A stretch of 64,000 nucleotides of DNA from contig CABUUK010000003.1 of the NCBI GenBank assembly GCA_902494765.1, positions 1 to 64,000 of the forward strand, given 5' to 3'. Each line of letters starts with the position of its first letter. Within the stretch, counting starts at the first letter, position 1. The position numbers and the translations under genes are program-made. A model generated the notes under the pieces. It ran no database searches, had not been told where the DNA came from, and saw only the letters and a list, made by a program, of their open reading frames with translations. This DNA comes from an uncultured Collinsella sp. (GTDB taxonomy: Bacteria; Actinomycetota; Coriobacteriia; Coriobacteriales; Coriobacteriaceae). Positions 17,196-25,035 of the stretch are shown in pieces.

Positions 17196-17960
17196 CTAGC
17201 AGATGACCTGCGTATGTTCCTCGATGGCGGCACGATCTTCGGCGGAGATGCTCGGCTCACATACCACGGCGTCCAGGCTGTCCAGGCGGCAGAAGGTGTA
17301 GAAGTCGCGCTTGCCGATCTTGCTGGAGTCGGCGATCAGATAGCGCGAGTCTGCTTTGCTAAAAGCGAGCTGCTGGATACGGCCCTCGTCCATGTTGGAC
17401 GTAGATACGTCACCGTCCAAGATGCCGTTGGCGCCGATAAACGCCGCATCGATGCCCAGCGCACGCAGGGTATCCTCAGCCGTTGGCCCCACAAAAGCGG
17501 CGGTGCGGCGACGGTACATACCGCCCACGAGGCACAGGTCGCAATCTTCGCGCGCCTCGAGCAGGTTAAACACCGAAAGCGAATTAGTCACGATGCGCAG
17601 GCGAAACGCCGGCAGCATCGAGGCCATCTGCTCAACCGTGGTGCCCGTACCCAAAAAGATGGTCGAGCCCTCCTCGATAAGCTCCACAGCACGGCGCGCG
17701 ATCTGCAGCTTTTCCTCGGCATGCTTGGTGCGCTTTTCGCTGTGCGAATACTCATGGCGCAGCATAGCGTGGGGGCGACCCTGCGCACTACGGGCTCCAC
17801 CGTGCACGCGCTCGATCTCGCCCAGGTTCGCAAGTTCCTCAAGGTCGCGACGAATCGTCATATCCGAGACACCTAACGCATCCGAAATCTCCTTGACCGA
17901 GACCGTGCCCTGCTCTTCGAGCAGCTGACGAACCTTATCCTGTCGCTCTGCCTTAATCAC
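17196..17960 (-). CDS. DeoR-family sugar-phosphate-responsive repressor
   Basis: The 254-residue protein has the DeoR winged helix (VKEISDALGVSDMTIRRDLEELANLGEIERVHGGA, about residues 20-54, quoted here only for its order) followed by a sugar-phosphate sensor domain with FLGTGTTVEQMA and FIGANGI. Family members such as LacR and GlpR sense phosphorylated sugars. It is divergent from the galactose mutarotase gene, with about 200 bp between them, so it plausibly controls that gene and galactose or tagatose use nearby. The convergent AlbA-type gene ends on the adjacent base. Confidence 0.88.
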   Translation of the reverse strand: MIKAERQDKVRQLLEEQGTVSVKEISDALGVSDMTIRRDLEELANLGEIERVHGGARSAQGRPHAMLRHEYSHSEKRTKHAEEKLQIARRAVELIEEGSTIFLGTGTTVEQMASMLPAFRLRIVTNSLSVFNLLEAREDCDLCLVGGMYRRRTAAFVGPTAEDTLRALGIDAAFIGANGILDGDVSTSNMDEGRIQQLAFSKADSRYLIADSSKIGKRDFYTFCRLDSLDAVVCEPSISAEDRAAIEEHTQVIC

Positions 17961-18166
17961 GATGAATCCTCGCCGTTCTATGCGTGCATATCATTCAAAC
18001 AATAACGAACAAATTGTATCAGACTCGCGCGCGTCAAAAATGAACGCCCGCACAGCTCCAATCATCACTTTTTTGAGAAAAATACCCCCTGCTTTAGTGG
18101 GGTGTAGTGATAATCTCGCCTGTTCGCGCTACAGTTTGTCGGAAATACCTCGATGTTAGGAACCAA

Positions 18167-19219
18167 ATGATCACTTCCGAGCTTTTCGGCACCGCGCCGT
18201 GCGGTACCCCCGTTCATCGTTACACCCTCAACGGGCCCGAGATCTGCGTTCGCATTATGGACTATGGCGCCACCGTGCTGGGTATCGATGTGCCCGACAT
18301 TCCCGGCAACGTGCGCGATGTGGTGCTGGGCTTCGATAAGCTCGAGGATTACTTTGACAACCCCGCCTGCTTTGGCGCAACCATCGGGCCTGTGGCCAAC
18401 CGCACTGCAGGTGCCACGATCACCATCGCCGGCACGGACTGGCATATGCCGGCCAACGAAGGCGCCAACAACCTACACAGCGATCTTGAGCACGGCCTGC
18501 ACAAGCGCGTGTGGGACGTTGAGCTCGACGAGGTCCACAATGCCGTGCGCATGACCACCTCGCTTGAGGATGGCGAGCTGGGCCTTCCCGGCAACCGCAC
18601 CTTTACAGCCGTGTTTACCGTGACGCGTACCGGCTGTTTCCGTATCGAATATGGCTGCGAGAGCGACTGCGCCACGTACGTGTCCATGACCAACCACACG
18701 TACTTTAACCTTGCCGGCCATAACGCCGGCATGGACTGCGAGCACTTCTTTGTTGCTAACGCTGCCCACTACCTGCCCATCAACGAGCAGAATATCCCCA
18801 CCGGTGAAATCGCTCCGGTCGAGGGCACGCCGTTTGACTTCCGTGAGCTGCGCCCCGTCGCGCCCGGCATGGAAGCCGACGACCCGCAGATTAAGCAGGC
18901 CCGTGGCTACGACCACTGCCTGTGCATCGATGGCTATCAGTACGGCCGTAATCTGCGCCGCGCGATGCACGTCGAGGAGATGTGGACCGGTCGTGAGTTG
19001 GATTACTACACCACCGCCCCGGGCGTGCAGCTCTACACCGGCAACTGGCTGGGCGACGAGCACGCCAAGGACGATGCCAACTATGGCTGGGGCGCTGGCT
19101 TTGCCCTCGAGGCAGAGATGTACCCCGACACACCGCACCAGCCGCTGTTCCCGCAGGGCATTGTGGGCCCGGGTCACCCCTACAGCAATGTGATCGAATA
19201 CCACTTTATGAGGCACTAA
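18167..19219 (+). CDS. galM: galactose mutarotase (aldose 1-epimerase)
   Basis: A 350-residue cytosolic enzyme interconverting alpha and beta anomers of galactose or glucose. Family marks are the LGFDKLEDY region, TIGPVANRTAGA, NNLHSD with the substrate-binding residues, SMTNHTYFNLAGH with the catalytic His, and GYDHCLCID. The ATG at 18167 (MITSELFGTAP) is preferred over one 20 codons earlier because AGG lies upstream at a suitable spacing and homologues begin near here. It is divergent from a DeoR repressor and ends at a clear terminator. It supports galactose use alongside the lactose cassettes. Confidence 0.88.
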   Translation: MITSELFGTAPCGTPVHRYTLNGPEICVRIMDYGATVLGIDVPDIPGNVRDVVLGFDKLEDYFDNPACFGATIGPVANRTAGATITIAGTDWHMPANEGANNLHSDLEHGLHKRVWDVELDEVHNAVRMTTSLEDGELGLPGNRTFTAVFTVTRTGCFRIEYGCESDCATYVSMTNHTYFNLAGHNAGMDCEHFFVANAAHYLPINEQNIPTGEIAPVEGTPFDFRELRPVAPGMEADDPQIKQARGYDHCLCIDGYQYGRNLRRAMHVEEMWTGRELDYYTTAPGVQLYTGNWLGDEHAKDDANYGWGAGFALEAEMYPDTPHQPLFPQGIVGPGHPYSNVIEYHFMRH

Positions 19220-19247
19220 GCCCACAACGCAACATATCGCACAGCAG

Positions 19248-19281
19248 CGCCCGCCGGCACCACTGCCGACGGGCGTTTTTC
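19248..19281 (+). terminator. rho-independent terminator after galM
   Basis: CGCCCG (19248-19253) and CGGGCG (19270-19275) with an inner CCGGCA/TGCCG helix, followed by TTTTTC. Confidence 0.8.
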
Positions 19282-19284
19282 TAC

Positions 19285-19315
19285 CTAGTCATTGGGGACG
19301 TTCTTAAATGACTAG
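19285..19315. repeat. REP-like 31-bp palindromic repeat, copy 1
   Basis: CTAGTCATT and AATGACTAG flank GGGGACGTTCTTA. The same element occurs in reverse at 20737-20767 and in variants at 48532-48561 and 55996-56025. Confidence 0.8.
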
Positions 19316-19336
19316 TCATTGGGGACAGTCTTTAAC

Positions 19337-20622
19337 GGGACTGCGGACAAAAAGTTGGACCATCAGGTCCGGTTTGGAGTCCGCATGACATACAGTAGAG
19401 CCGTAGTAGAGAGGGCCGGGGAGCTACGCCGCTCCGGGCTCTCGTGCAGGGAGATAGCCCGGGAGCTCGACGGGCCGAGCAAGAGCGCCGTCGCGCGCTG
19501 GACGAGGGCCGGGGCCGCGGGCGGAACCGTCGGGAGGGCGGTCGCGAAGATGGATCTGCCGAAGGTCGTCGGGGACGGTCCGGTGTACCCCGACATCGAC
19601 CCGGACGACAAGGACGCCCTGATAGAGCGCCTCGTCCTGGAGAACGCCGTCCTCAGGGCGGTGAACGACGTTTTAAAAGCCGCGAGCCTCGACGGGATGT
19701 CGAACGGGGAGAAGACCCTGGTGATAGACCGCCTGAGGCCTGCGGGGAAGTGGTCCTTGAGAGAACTCACGAGTTCCTTGGGGATATCAAAGAGCTCCTA
19801 TGAGTACCAGCACACGGCCATCGCGAGGCCCGACCGGCTCGCGGCCCTGCGCGCGCTCGTGCGCAGGGTATTCACCGAGGACGGCGAGGGGGCGCGGGGG
19901 TACCGCTTCGTGACGGCGCGCCTGCGCGAGCTCGACGAGCCCGTGCGCGCCTCGGAGAAGGTCGTCCTCCGCATCATGCGCGAGGAGGGCCTGGTCCCCA
20001 GGTGGATGAGGAGGAAGAGGAGGCCCTACAGCTCCTATGCGGGCGAGCCGACGCCGGCCCCGCCGAACCTCGTGCGCCGCGACTTCCGCTCGGCCCTGCC
20101 GAACTTCCTGTGGCTCACCGACATCACCGAGTTCAGGCTGCCCTCCGGCAGGAAGGTCTACCTGTCGGCCATCAGGGACTGCTTCGACTCCTCGGTCGTG
20201 GCGTGGAGGGCCGGCGAGAGGCCGGACGCCGCGCTCGCCAACTCGACGCTCGAGGACGCCTGCGCGCTGCTCGCGCCCGGCGAGCGCCCCGTCATCCACT
20301 CCGACCGCGGCGGCCACTACCGCTGGCCCGGCTGGATCTCGATCTGCGAGGGGCACGGCCTCGCCAGGAGCATGTCCGCCAAGGGCTGCAGCCCGGACAA
20401 CGCGGCGATGGAGGGCTTCTTCGGCCTGCTCAAGAGGGAGTTCTGGCACGGCAGGGACTGGTCGGGCTGGACCCCCGCCCGCTTCATCGAGGAGCTCGGG
20501 GGCTGGATCGGCCGATACAATACGGAGAGGCGCAGCGATGCGCTCGGCGGCCGCACGCCGGCCGAGTTCCGCGCCGCGCTGGGAAGGGCCGCGTAACGGT
20601 CCAAGAAATCGTCCGCAGTCCC
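19337..20622 (+). mobile_element. IS3-family insertion sequence, complete
   Basis: The element is 1,286 bp with 25-bp terminal inverted repeats beginning GGGACTGCGGAC (19337-19361 and 20598-20622) and a 3-bp target duplication AAC on each side. It has inserted into the loop of a REP-type palindrome: TTGGGGACAGTCTT (19319-19332) on the left would pair with AAGGACTGTCCCAA (20636-20649) on the right if the element were removed. Confidence 0.88.
19385..20596 (+). CDS. IS3-family transposase, single uninterrupted ORF
   Basis: The 403-residue protein joins an N-terminal helix-turn-helix (LSCREIARELDGPSKSAVAR) and coiled-coil region to the integrase core in one frame. Most IS3 members encode these as OrfA and OrfB joined by a -1 frameshift. 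The catalytic triad is D246 (LTDITEF), D307 (HSDRGGHY) and E343 (AAMEGFFGLLKRE), giving the DD(35)E spacing of the family. The C-terminal YNTERRSDALGGRTPAEFR is typical. ATG at 19385 is chosen because the reading frame upstream runs out of the inverted repeat. The core is intact, so activity is plausible. Confidence 0.9.
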   Translation: MTYSRAVVERAGELRRSGLSCREIARELDGPSKSAVARWTRAGAAGGTVGRAVAKMDLPKVVGDGPVYPDIDPDDKDALIERLVLENAVLRAVNDVLKAASLDGMSNGEKTLVIDRLRPAGKWSLRELTSSLGISKSSYEYQHTAIARPDRLAALRALVRRVFTEDGEGARGYRFVTARLRELDEPVRASEKVVLRIMREEGLVPRWMRRKRRPYSSYAGEPTPAPPNLVRRDFRSALPNFLWLTDITEFRLPSGRKVYLSAIRDCFDSSVVAWRAGERPDAALANSTLEDACALLAPGERPVIHSDRGGHYRWPGWISICEGHGLARSMSAKGCSPDNAAMEGFFGLLKREFWHGRDWSGWTPARFIEELGGWIGRYNTERRSDALGGRTPAEFRAALGRAA

Positions 20623-20667
20623 AACGTTTGGCGAGAAGGACTGTCCCAATCTGCCGACACTTGGGGA

Positions 20668-20717
20668 CACTTGGGGACGTTCCTAAAAGGCCGGCACATA
20701 AGGAACGTCCCCAAGTG
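20668..20717. repeat. REP-type hairpin with perfect 17-bp arms
   Basis: CACTTGGGGACGTTCCT (20668-20684) is exactly complementary to 20701-20717. It belongs to the same GGGGACGTTC palindrome group as the flanking repeats, next to the IS. Confidence 0.8.
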
Positions 20718-20736
20718 CCAAGGGTGTCCCGTTTGA

Positions 20737-20767
20737 CTAGTCATTTAAGAACGTCCCCAATGACTAG
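20737..20767. repeat. REP-like 31-bp palindromic repeat, copy 2 (inverted)
   Basis: This is the exact reverse complement of copy 1 at 19285. It overlaps the 3' end of the IIB gene and supplies its last codons and stop. Confidence 0.8.
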
Positions 20768-21235
20768 TTGGATGGGGTCGGGATTGGAGCTGGGGAGGTA
20801 ACGGATTTCTAGCTCTATGCCGAGTTCTTGTAGCTCTTTGAAGGCAGCGATGTCCGTATCGTCTACGGCGACTGCGGGCGTTATGGGGTGCTTGCCCTCC
20901 CCCGCCTGCATATGGCCAATGCTGATCTTGGTGATCGGCACACCACCCTTAACCAGCGCGAGTGCATCCGTGGGCGACGCCACCATGATGAGAATCCTTT
21001 GGCGCGGCGTTGCGGTATGAATGATGTCGACAGTCCTTTGCACCGAGAAGAACCGCGTCCAGACACCCTCGGGTGTCGCCACCCTCATAGGGGCCCACTT
21101 GCGCGAATCAGCCGCAATCTCATCGTTGACGATTAAAACAAGGTTGGAACCCACGACTTCGTTCCACAGCTCAACGTCTTGCCCGTAAATAAACCGGTCA
21201 TCGATGCGTGTGAGAAGAATCTTGGGTTGAGCCAT
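20741..21235 (-). CDS. orphan PTS mannose-family IIB-like protein lacking the active-site histidine
   Basis: The 164-residue protein aligns end to end with the complete IIB at 30484 (MAQPKILLTRIDDRFIYGQD against MAEPNILLTRIDNRLVHGQV). The phosphorylated His17 of the family is Tyr17 here, so it should not accept phosphate from IIA. The last eight residues (QLVIGDVLK and stop region) are read from a REP repeat, so the original end has been replaced. No IIA, IIC or IID gene is adjacent. It may be a decaying copy or a regulatory protein that binds sugar or IIC without phosphotransfer. The ATG at 21235 is preferred over an upstream GTG. Confidence 0.8.
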   Translation of the reverse strand: MAQPKILLTRIDDRFIYGQDVELWNEVVGSNLVLIVNDEIAADSRKWAPMRVATPEGVWTRFFSVQRTVDIIHTATPRQRILIMVASPTDALALVKGGVPITKISIGHMQAGEGKHPITPAVAVDDTDIAAFKELQELGIELEIRYLPSSNPDPIQLVIGDVLK

Positions 21236-21392
21236 CGCCACCCCATTCTGTTTGAGACCCGTAAGAGCAAGACATCACGTCTCCAATATTAGTGCATTTA
21301 AAGTGAGAAAAGCCGTCAGAACACTTGCGCGGATTTGCGATGTCCCGTATCATAGACAGCCGTTGACGCCTCAGTTGCGTCATCACATGGCC

Positions 21393-21468
21393 GCCAGCGT
21401 AGCTCAGTTGGTAGAGCACCGCTCTCGTAAAGCGGGGGTCACCGGTTCGAGCCCGGTCGCTGGCTCCA
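21393..21468 (+). tRNA. tRNA-Thr (anticodon CGT)
   Basis: A 76-nt cloverleaf. The acceptor arms GCCAGCG/CGCTGGC are perfectly paired, the D-arm contains AGCTCAGTTGGTAGAGC, and the anticodon stem CCGCT/AGCGG encloses loop CTCGTAA with anticodon CGT. The T-arm contains GGTTCGAGCC, and CCA is encoded. It should read ACG codons. A terminator follows. Confidence 0.96.
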
Positions 21469-21480
21469 TTGCACAAGATA

Positions 21481-21502
21481 GCCGCCTTCGGGCGGCTTTT
21501 TT
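21481..21502 (+). terminator. rho-independent terminator after tRNA-Thr
   Basis: GCCGCC-TTCG-GGCGGC followed by six T. Confidence 0.9.
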
Positions 21503-21572
21503 GTTGCCGATTTCGAGCGCGCATCCGCCAATCCAAGCACAACGCCGTCGGCAACTCCCCTACTCAACAACA

Positions 21573-21618
21573 AGCCCCGCCAACCGCAATCCCCAAGGGG
21601 ACCGCGATCAGCGGGGCT
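21573..21618 (-). terminator. terminator-like hairpin downstream of the YhcH gene
   Basis: AGCCCCGC (21573-21580) and GCGGGGCT (21611-21618) enclose a second helix CCCC/GGGG. On the minus strand it is followed by TTGTTGTTG. It likely ends the leftward yhcH transcript. Confidence 0.6.
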
Positions 21619-21664
21619 CAAACGCGTTCCCCAAGGGAAATCACGCTAGCTCACGAGCAGTTCG

Positions 21665-22138
21665 TTACTCTTCCCAGTAAGCATCTGCAAGCAGCTTAAA
21701 GCAGATCTTCTTGACCGGCTGCGCGCCATCGCCCGGGAACTCGAGCGTGGGCATGTGAGGCTCGCCGGCAACGAACAGCGCAAACTTGTCGTCAGCAAGA
21801 TCGCCGGCGATCGAGGCGTCGGAATCGACCAGATCGTAGTCGTCCTTCTCGTCAAACTCCTGAACCAGCGTCAGGCTGCCCGTGGCGACCTTAAAGGCCT
21901 CGCGACCCTCGACGTCGATCTGCAGGTCGTGATAGCGCTGATGCGTCTCATAGTGGGCCTCGGCCTCCGGACGCGTCGTGGGAGCCATGACGTTCGCAAA
22001 GACCTTGTCGCCCAGAATCGGATGGCTGCCGACCTCGAGCTCCGCCGGGTCGTTCTCCTCGAGCCAATCGATCAGCACGTCGAGGCCCTTGAGCATTCCG
22101 CGGTATTCCTCGATATCGCCCAATGCACCGTAAATCAT
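21665..22138 (-). CDS. YhcH/YjgK/YiaL (DUF386) family protein
   Basis: The 157-residue cupin-like protein carries the family pattern: YETHQRYHDLQIDVEGRE in the middle, FALFVAGEPHMP, and a C-terminal VKKICFKLL. Members are found in sialic acid, uronate and galactoside loci. Some are annotated as evolved beta-galactosidase beta subunit and may act on anomers or open-chain sugars. It lies next to a nagA remnant and the tagatose-6-phosphate kinase gene, which fits an amino-sugar or galactose role. No specific reaction can be assigned from sequence. Confidence 0.85.
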   Translation of the reverse strand: MIYGALGDIEEYRGMLKGLDVLIDWLEENDPAELEVGSHPILGDKVFANVMAPTTRPEAEAHYETHQRYHDLQIDVEGREAFKVATGSLTLVQEFDEKDDYDLVDSDASIAGDLADDKFALFVAGEPHMPTLEFPGDGAQPVKKICFKLLADAYWEE

Positions 22139-22170
22139 CTAAATCCCCTTTCGGATCGTTTCTTTGGCGG

Positions 22171-22293
22171 CTACTCGGTAAACGCGTTACCGACGCTGTT
22201 GCCACCCACATACGTCTCGACCAGGGTAAGGTCGGGATTGAACACGACATACCCGGCGTCGCGCCCCGTCATAATGCTACCGCACTTGTCGTC
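22171..22293 (-). pseudogene. nagA 3'-end remnant
   Basis: The minus-strand reading gives 40 codons and a TAG stop that match the end of NagA at 25036. The segments DKCGSIM, LTLVETYVGG and SVGNAFTE are identical, and 32 of the 39 aligned residues agree. The frame continues upstream for a few codons into unrelated sequence, with no start and no catalytic part. It is therefore a truncated copy lying between yhcH and the kinase gene, probably left by a deletion or recombination between duplicated nagA genes. Confidence 0.85.
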
Positions 22294-22342
22294 GGCTCTA
22301 GCCACAAGCAAACAACCGATGCCGGGGCCGCAGCACAAGCTC

Positions 22343-23278
22343 CTACAGCTCGGTCACGACAACGCCGTTGTAAACCTCGTCCCAACGATCCATAACCAAG
22401 TGGCCAGTCATGGGATCCATGGCATTGAGCTTGCCGCAGGTGTTGGCGGTACGCAGCACCGTCTCGTCGTCGGCGCCGGCAGCAATCGCATGTGCGAAGC
22501 CGGCAATGGTCGAATCGCCAGAGCCCGTAGCGTTAACGGCGGGGATATCGGGGGTTTTGGCGCGGAACGCACGGCCGTTATGGAAACCAACGGAGCCGGC
22601 AGCGCCCATAGATACGACGACCCAGGGGATATCGGAGAAGCGGGCGTCAGAGGCGAGCGCGGAACGGAGCTCGTCCACATCGTCGGTGGTAAAGCTCGTG
22701 CCCAGAAGACCGTTGATCTCGGTCAGGTTAGGCTTAACCAGCTCAGGCTTGACCTTGGACTTGAGCGCAGCCTCGAGCGAGGCGCCCGAGGTATCGAGCA
22801 GCACCTTGGCGCCGGCGTTCTCTGCAATGCCCGTGATCTTGGCGTAGTAGTCTGCCTCGACACCGCGGGGCAGAGAACCCGAAATGGTGACGACGTCGGC
22901 CTTGCTCGCAAGCTCGGTAAACTTGGCGGTAAAGGCATCGAGCTCCTCGGGGGCAATCGTCGGGCCGCTCTCGAGCAGCTCGGTCTGGTTGCCGGCGTGG
23001 AGGATGTTGAGGCAAATACGAGTCTCGCCCTTGATGGGTACAAAATCATTCTTAATGCCGTTGGCATCCATGAGCTCAGCCATGTAGGCGCCCATGTGGC
23101 CGCCGAGCAGACCGGTCGCCACAACGTCGTCGCCCAGCTGACCCAGCACACGGGCCACGTTGAGGCCCTTGCCGCCAGCGGTCTTTTCGGGCGTCACACG
23201 GTTGACGTCGTCGATAACGAGCTCATCGAGCTGATAGCGCGTATCGACAGACGGGTTCATCGTAACGGTGAGGATCAT
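22343..23278 (-). CDS. lacC: tagatose-6-phosphate kinase / 1-phosphofructokinase family (LacC-like)
   Basis: The 311-residue PfkB-family kinase has the N-terminal MILTVTMNPSVD, GGKGLNVARVLGQLG, the LacC/FruK-like SGSLPRG, and the C-terminal anion-hole/catalytic motif NATGSGDSTIAGF with the base Asp. It would convert tagatose-6-phosphate to tagatose-1,6-bisphosphate. Its placement with NagA, AgaS and a LacX-like gene favours tagatose over fructose-1-phosphate. The matching aldolase is not in the window. It is transcribed away from the LacX-like gene's end, 60 bp after it, so the two probably form an operon. Confidence 0.8.
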   Translation of the reverse strand: MILTVTMNPSVDTRYQLDELVIDDVNRVTPEKTAGGKGLNVARVLGQLGDDVVATGLLGGHMGAYMAELMDANGIKNDFVPIKGETRICLNILHAGNQTELLESGPTIAPEELDAFTAKFTELASKADVVTISGSLPRGVEADYYAKITGIAENAGAKVLLDTSGASLEAALKSKVKPELVKPNLTEINGLLGTSFTTDDVDELRSALASDARFSDIPWVVVSMGAAGSVGFHNGRAFRAKTPDIPAVNATGSGDSTIAGFAHAIAAGADDETVLRTANTCGKLNAMDPMTGHLVMDRWDEVYNGVVVTEL

Positions 23279-23337
23279 TTTTAGCTCCTTATCTCGCAGG
23301 CTCCTTGTGCCTCGCGATACGAGTCGACAAAACGGAA

Positions 23338-24219
23338 TTACAGAATCTCAATCGTGAACGAGCGAACGACGGTCTCCTTGGGCTTGGCGACAAGGCAGCC
23401 GCGCTTATGCTCAAGCACGTCGTCCTCATCGGAGCAGGTCGAAAGGCCGCCCCAGGGCTCAACCGCCACAAAATCGCCCTCGGGCTTGCTCCACACAATG
23501 AGATATGGGAAGCCCTCAAAGCTCAGGCGGACGCCCTTGTCCTCGCCCTTTTTGGAAAGCGTGACCTGACGGCTCTCGAGCACATCAAAGATGGTCTCCG
23601 CAAAATCGAAGAGCTCATGCGACAGAGGCAGTGTCTTTCCCACCATGGGGTTCTTGGAGCGGTTGGTAACGTCAATCAAGCCAGTCGAAGGGACAGCGGT
23701 GCAGAGCTCCGCAGCCTCGTCCTTCTCAAAGCGCAACTCGTAGTCCGTATAGGCCTCGCCCTCATCGAGCGGACACCTAAAGCCGGGATGACCGCCGATA
23801 AAGAACGGCATGTCCTCGGTTCCCTCGTTGGTCGCCTCATAGGAGACGCGCACGGCAGCGTCCTCGAGCGTATAGCGGGCGACAAGCTTAAACGGGTACG
23901 GATAATCGCTCAGCAGCGCGGCGTTATCCTCCGAAGCCAGGCACATCGCCAGCTCGTTCTCGCTCTGGCTCAGCAGCTTCCACTCCTGTTTGCGCGCAAA
24001 CCCATGGCGAGCGAGCTTTACATGATGCCCGGCAAACGTCATGGCGTTGTTATCGCGCAAGCCTCCGCAAATCGGGAAGCAAATCGGTGCCTGGCCGGAC
24101 CACACGGCGGGATCGCCCTGCCACAGATACTCGCGACCTCCGGCCTCGATCGAGGTAAACGAACCACCAGCCGTGGACACCTTAATAGAAATCGAATCGT
24201 TGGAGAGAGCGTATTCCAT
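23338..24219 (-). CDS. aldose 1-epimerase family protein (LacX-like)
   Basis: A 293-residue beta-sandwich protein of the galactose-mutarotase superfamily, nearer LacX/YphB-like sugar-phosphate epimerases than GalM. Visible marks are GGREYLWQGDP, the substrate-binding RHGFAR (KLARHGFARKQEW), HPGFRCPL and VAVEPWGGLSTC. The start at 24219 is set by AAAGGA; upstream codons in the same frame would overlap the divergent flavodoxin promoter. LacX-type genes often sit in lactose/tagatose operons, and this one is followed by the kinase gene in the same direction. Substrate is not determined. Confidence 0.82.
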   Translation of the reverse strand: MEYALSNDSISIKVSTAGGSFTSIEAGGREYLWQGDPAVWSGQAPICFPICGGLRDNNAMTFAGHHVKLARHGFARKQEWKLLSQSENELAMCLASEDNAALLSDYPYPFKLVARYTLEDAAVRVSYEATNEGTEDMPFFIGGHPGFRCPLDEGEAYTDYELRFEKDEAAELCTAVPSTGLIDVTNRSKNPMVGKTLPLSHELFDFAETIFDVLESRQVTLSKKGEDKGVRLSFEGFPYLIVWSKPEGDFVAVEPWGGLSTCSDEDDVLEHKRGCLVAKPKETVVRSFTIEIL

Positions 24220-24375
24220 TGCCCATCCTTTCGAACAACTGCTTTTTGCTCGCAAGTACCTGTCTCGGCCCTGACCAAAGGACAAACCCGCGCGTTCATC
24301 GATGCGTCCGGTATCCCAGCCATGTAACGGGGTACCATACAGACATTGATGCAATTACAGCTGAAAGGCCTTCTT

Positions 24376-24960
24376 ATGCGAACCATCATCCTCTACGCCT
24401 CACGCCATCACGGCAATACGAAAAAGCTCGTGGACGCCATCGTCGAGGCACACCCCGAGATCGATACCCTCGACGTCAAGACGCTCGGTAAAAACGAGTA
24501 CCCCGACCTGCACGAATATCATCTGATCGGTGTCGCCACGGGCATCTATTACTCCGAGATCGACAAGGACATGGCACGCGTGCTCACGAACGTGCTGCAG
24601 CCGCAGGACAAGGTGTTTGGCCTTATGACCTACGGTGGCAAAAACAAGTGGTACGGCAAGGATATCGATGGCATCTGCCGCATGAGGCAGGCCATCTTTA
24701 TGGGTGTCTACGGCTGCCCCGGCTTTGATACGTGGGGGCCGTTCAAACTCGCCGGCGGTGTCCAAAAGGGACACCCAACCGCTGAGGAAATTAAGGGCGC
24801 CGTCGACTTCTTCGACAAGATCGAAGACGAGTATGGCGACATCATCGTCGAAGAGTACGCCAAGCGCGAGAAGCGCCTAGCATACGAGAAGGAGCATCCT
24901 GCAGGAGGCCTGGTGGCCGGCGTCAAGCGCACGGCAAAGAAGATCGCTAACAAGCTGTAA
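24376..24960 (+). CDS. flavodoxin-family protein
   Basis: The 194-residue protein opens with MRTIILYASRHHGNTKKLV, the phosphate-binding loop of flavodoxins (S-R-H-H-G-N-T), then IGVATGIYYSE and LMTYGG, which fit the FMN isoalloxazine loops. The C-terminal ~40 residues are basic and lysine-rich (AGGVQ...KRTAKKIANKL). It is an FMN-dependent electron carrier or quinone-reductase-like protein. It is divergent from the LacX-like gene and ends in a strong terminator, so it is a single-gene unit with no clear link to the sugar genes. Confidence 0.85.
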   Translation: MRTIILYASRHHGNTKKLVDAIVEAHPEIDTLDVKTLGKNEYPDLHEYHLIGVATGIYYSEIDKDMARVLTNVLQPQDKVFGLMTYGGKNKWYGKDIDGICRMRQAIFMGVYGCPGFDTWGPFKLAGGVQKGHPTAEEIKGAVDFFDKIEDEYGDIIVEEYAKREKRLAYEKEHPAGGLVAGVKRTAKKIANKL

Positions 24961-24992
24961 CTGTGAAGGTGCTTTTGAGCGTTTAACCCATA

Positions 24993-25030
24993 CGGCGGGT
25001 CCGAGCAGATTCGGGCCCGCCGTCTTTTTC
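24993..25030 (+). terminator. rho-independent terminator after flavodoxin gene
   Basis: CGGCGGGTCCGA pairs with TCGGGCCCGCCG, followed by TCTTTTTC. It sits six bases before the end of the convergent nagA gene. Confidence 0.85.
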
Positions 25031-25035
25031 TATCG

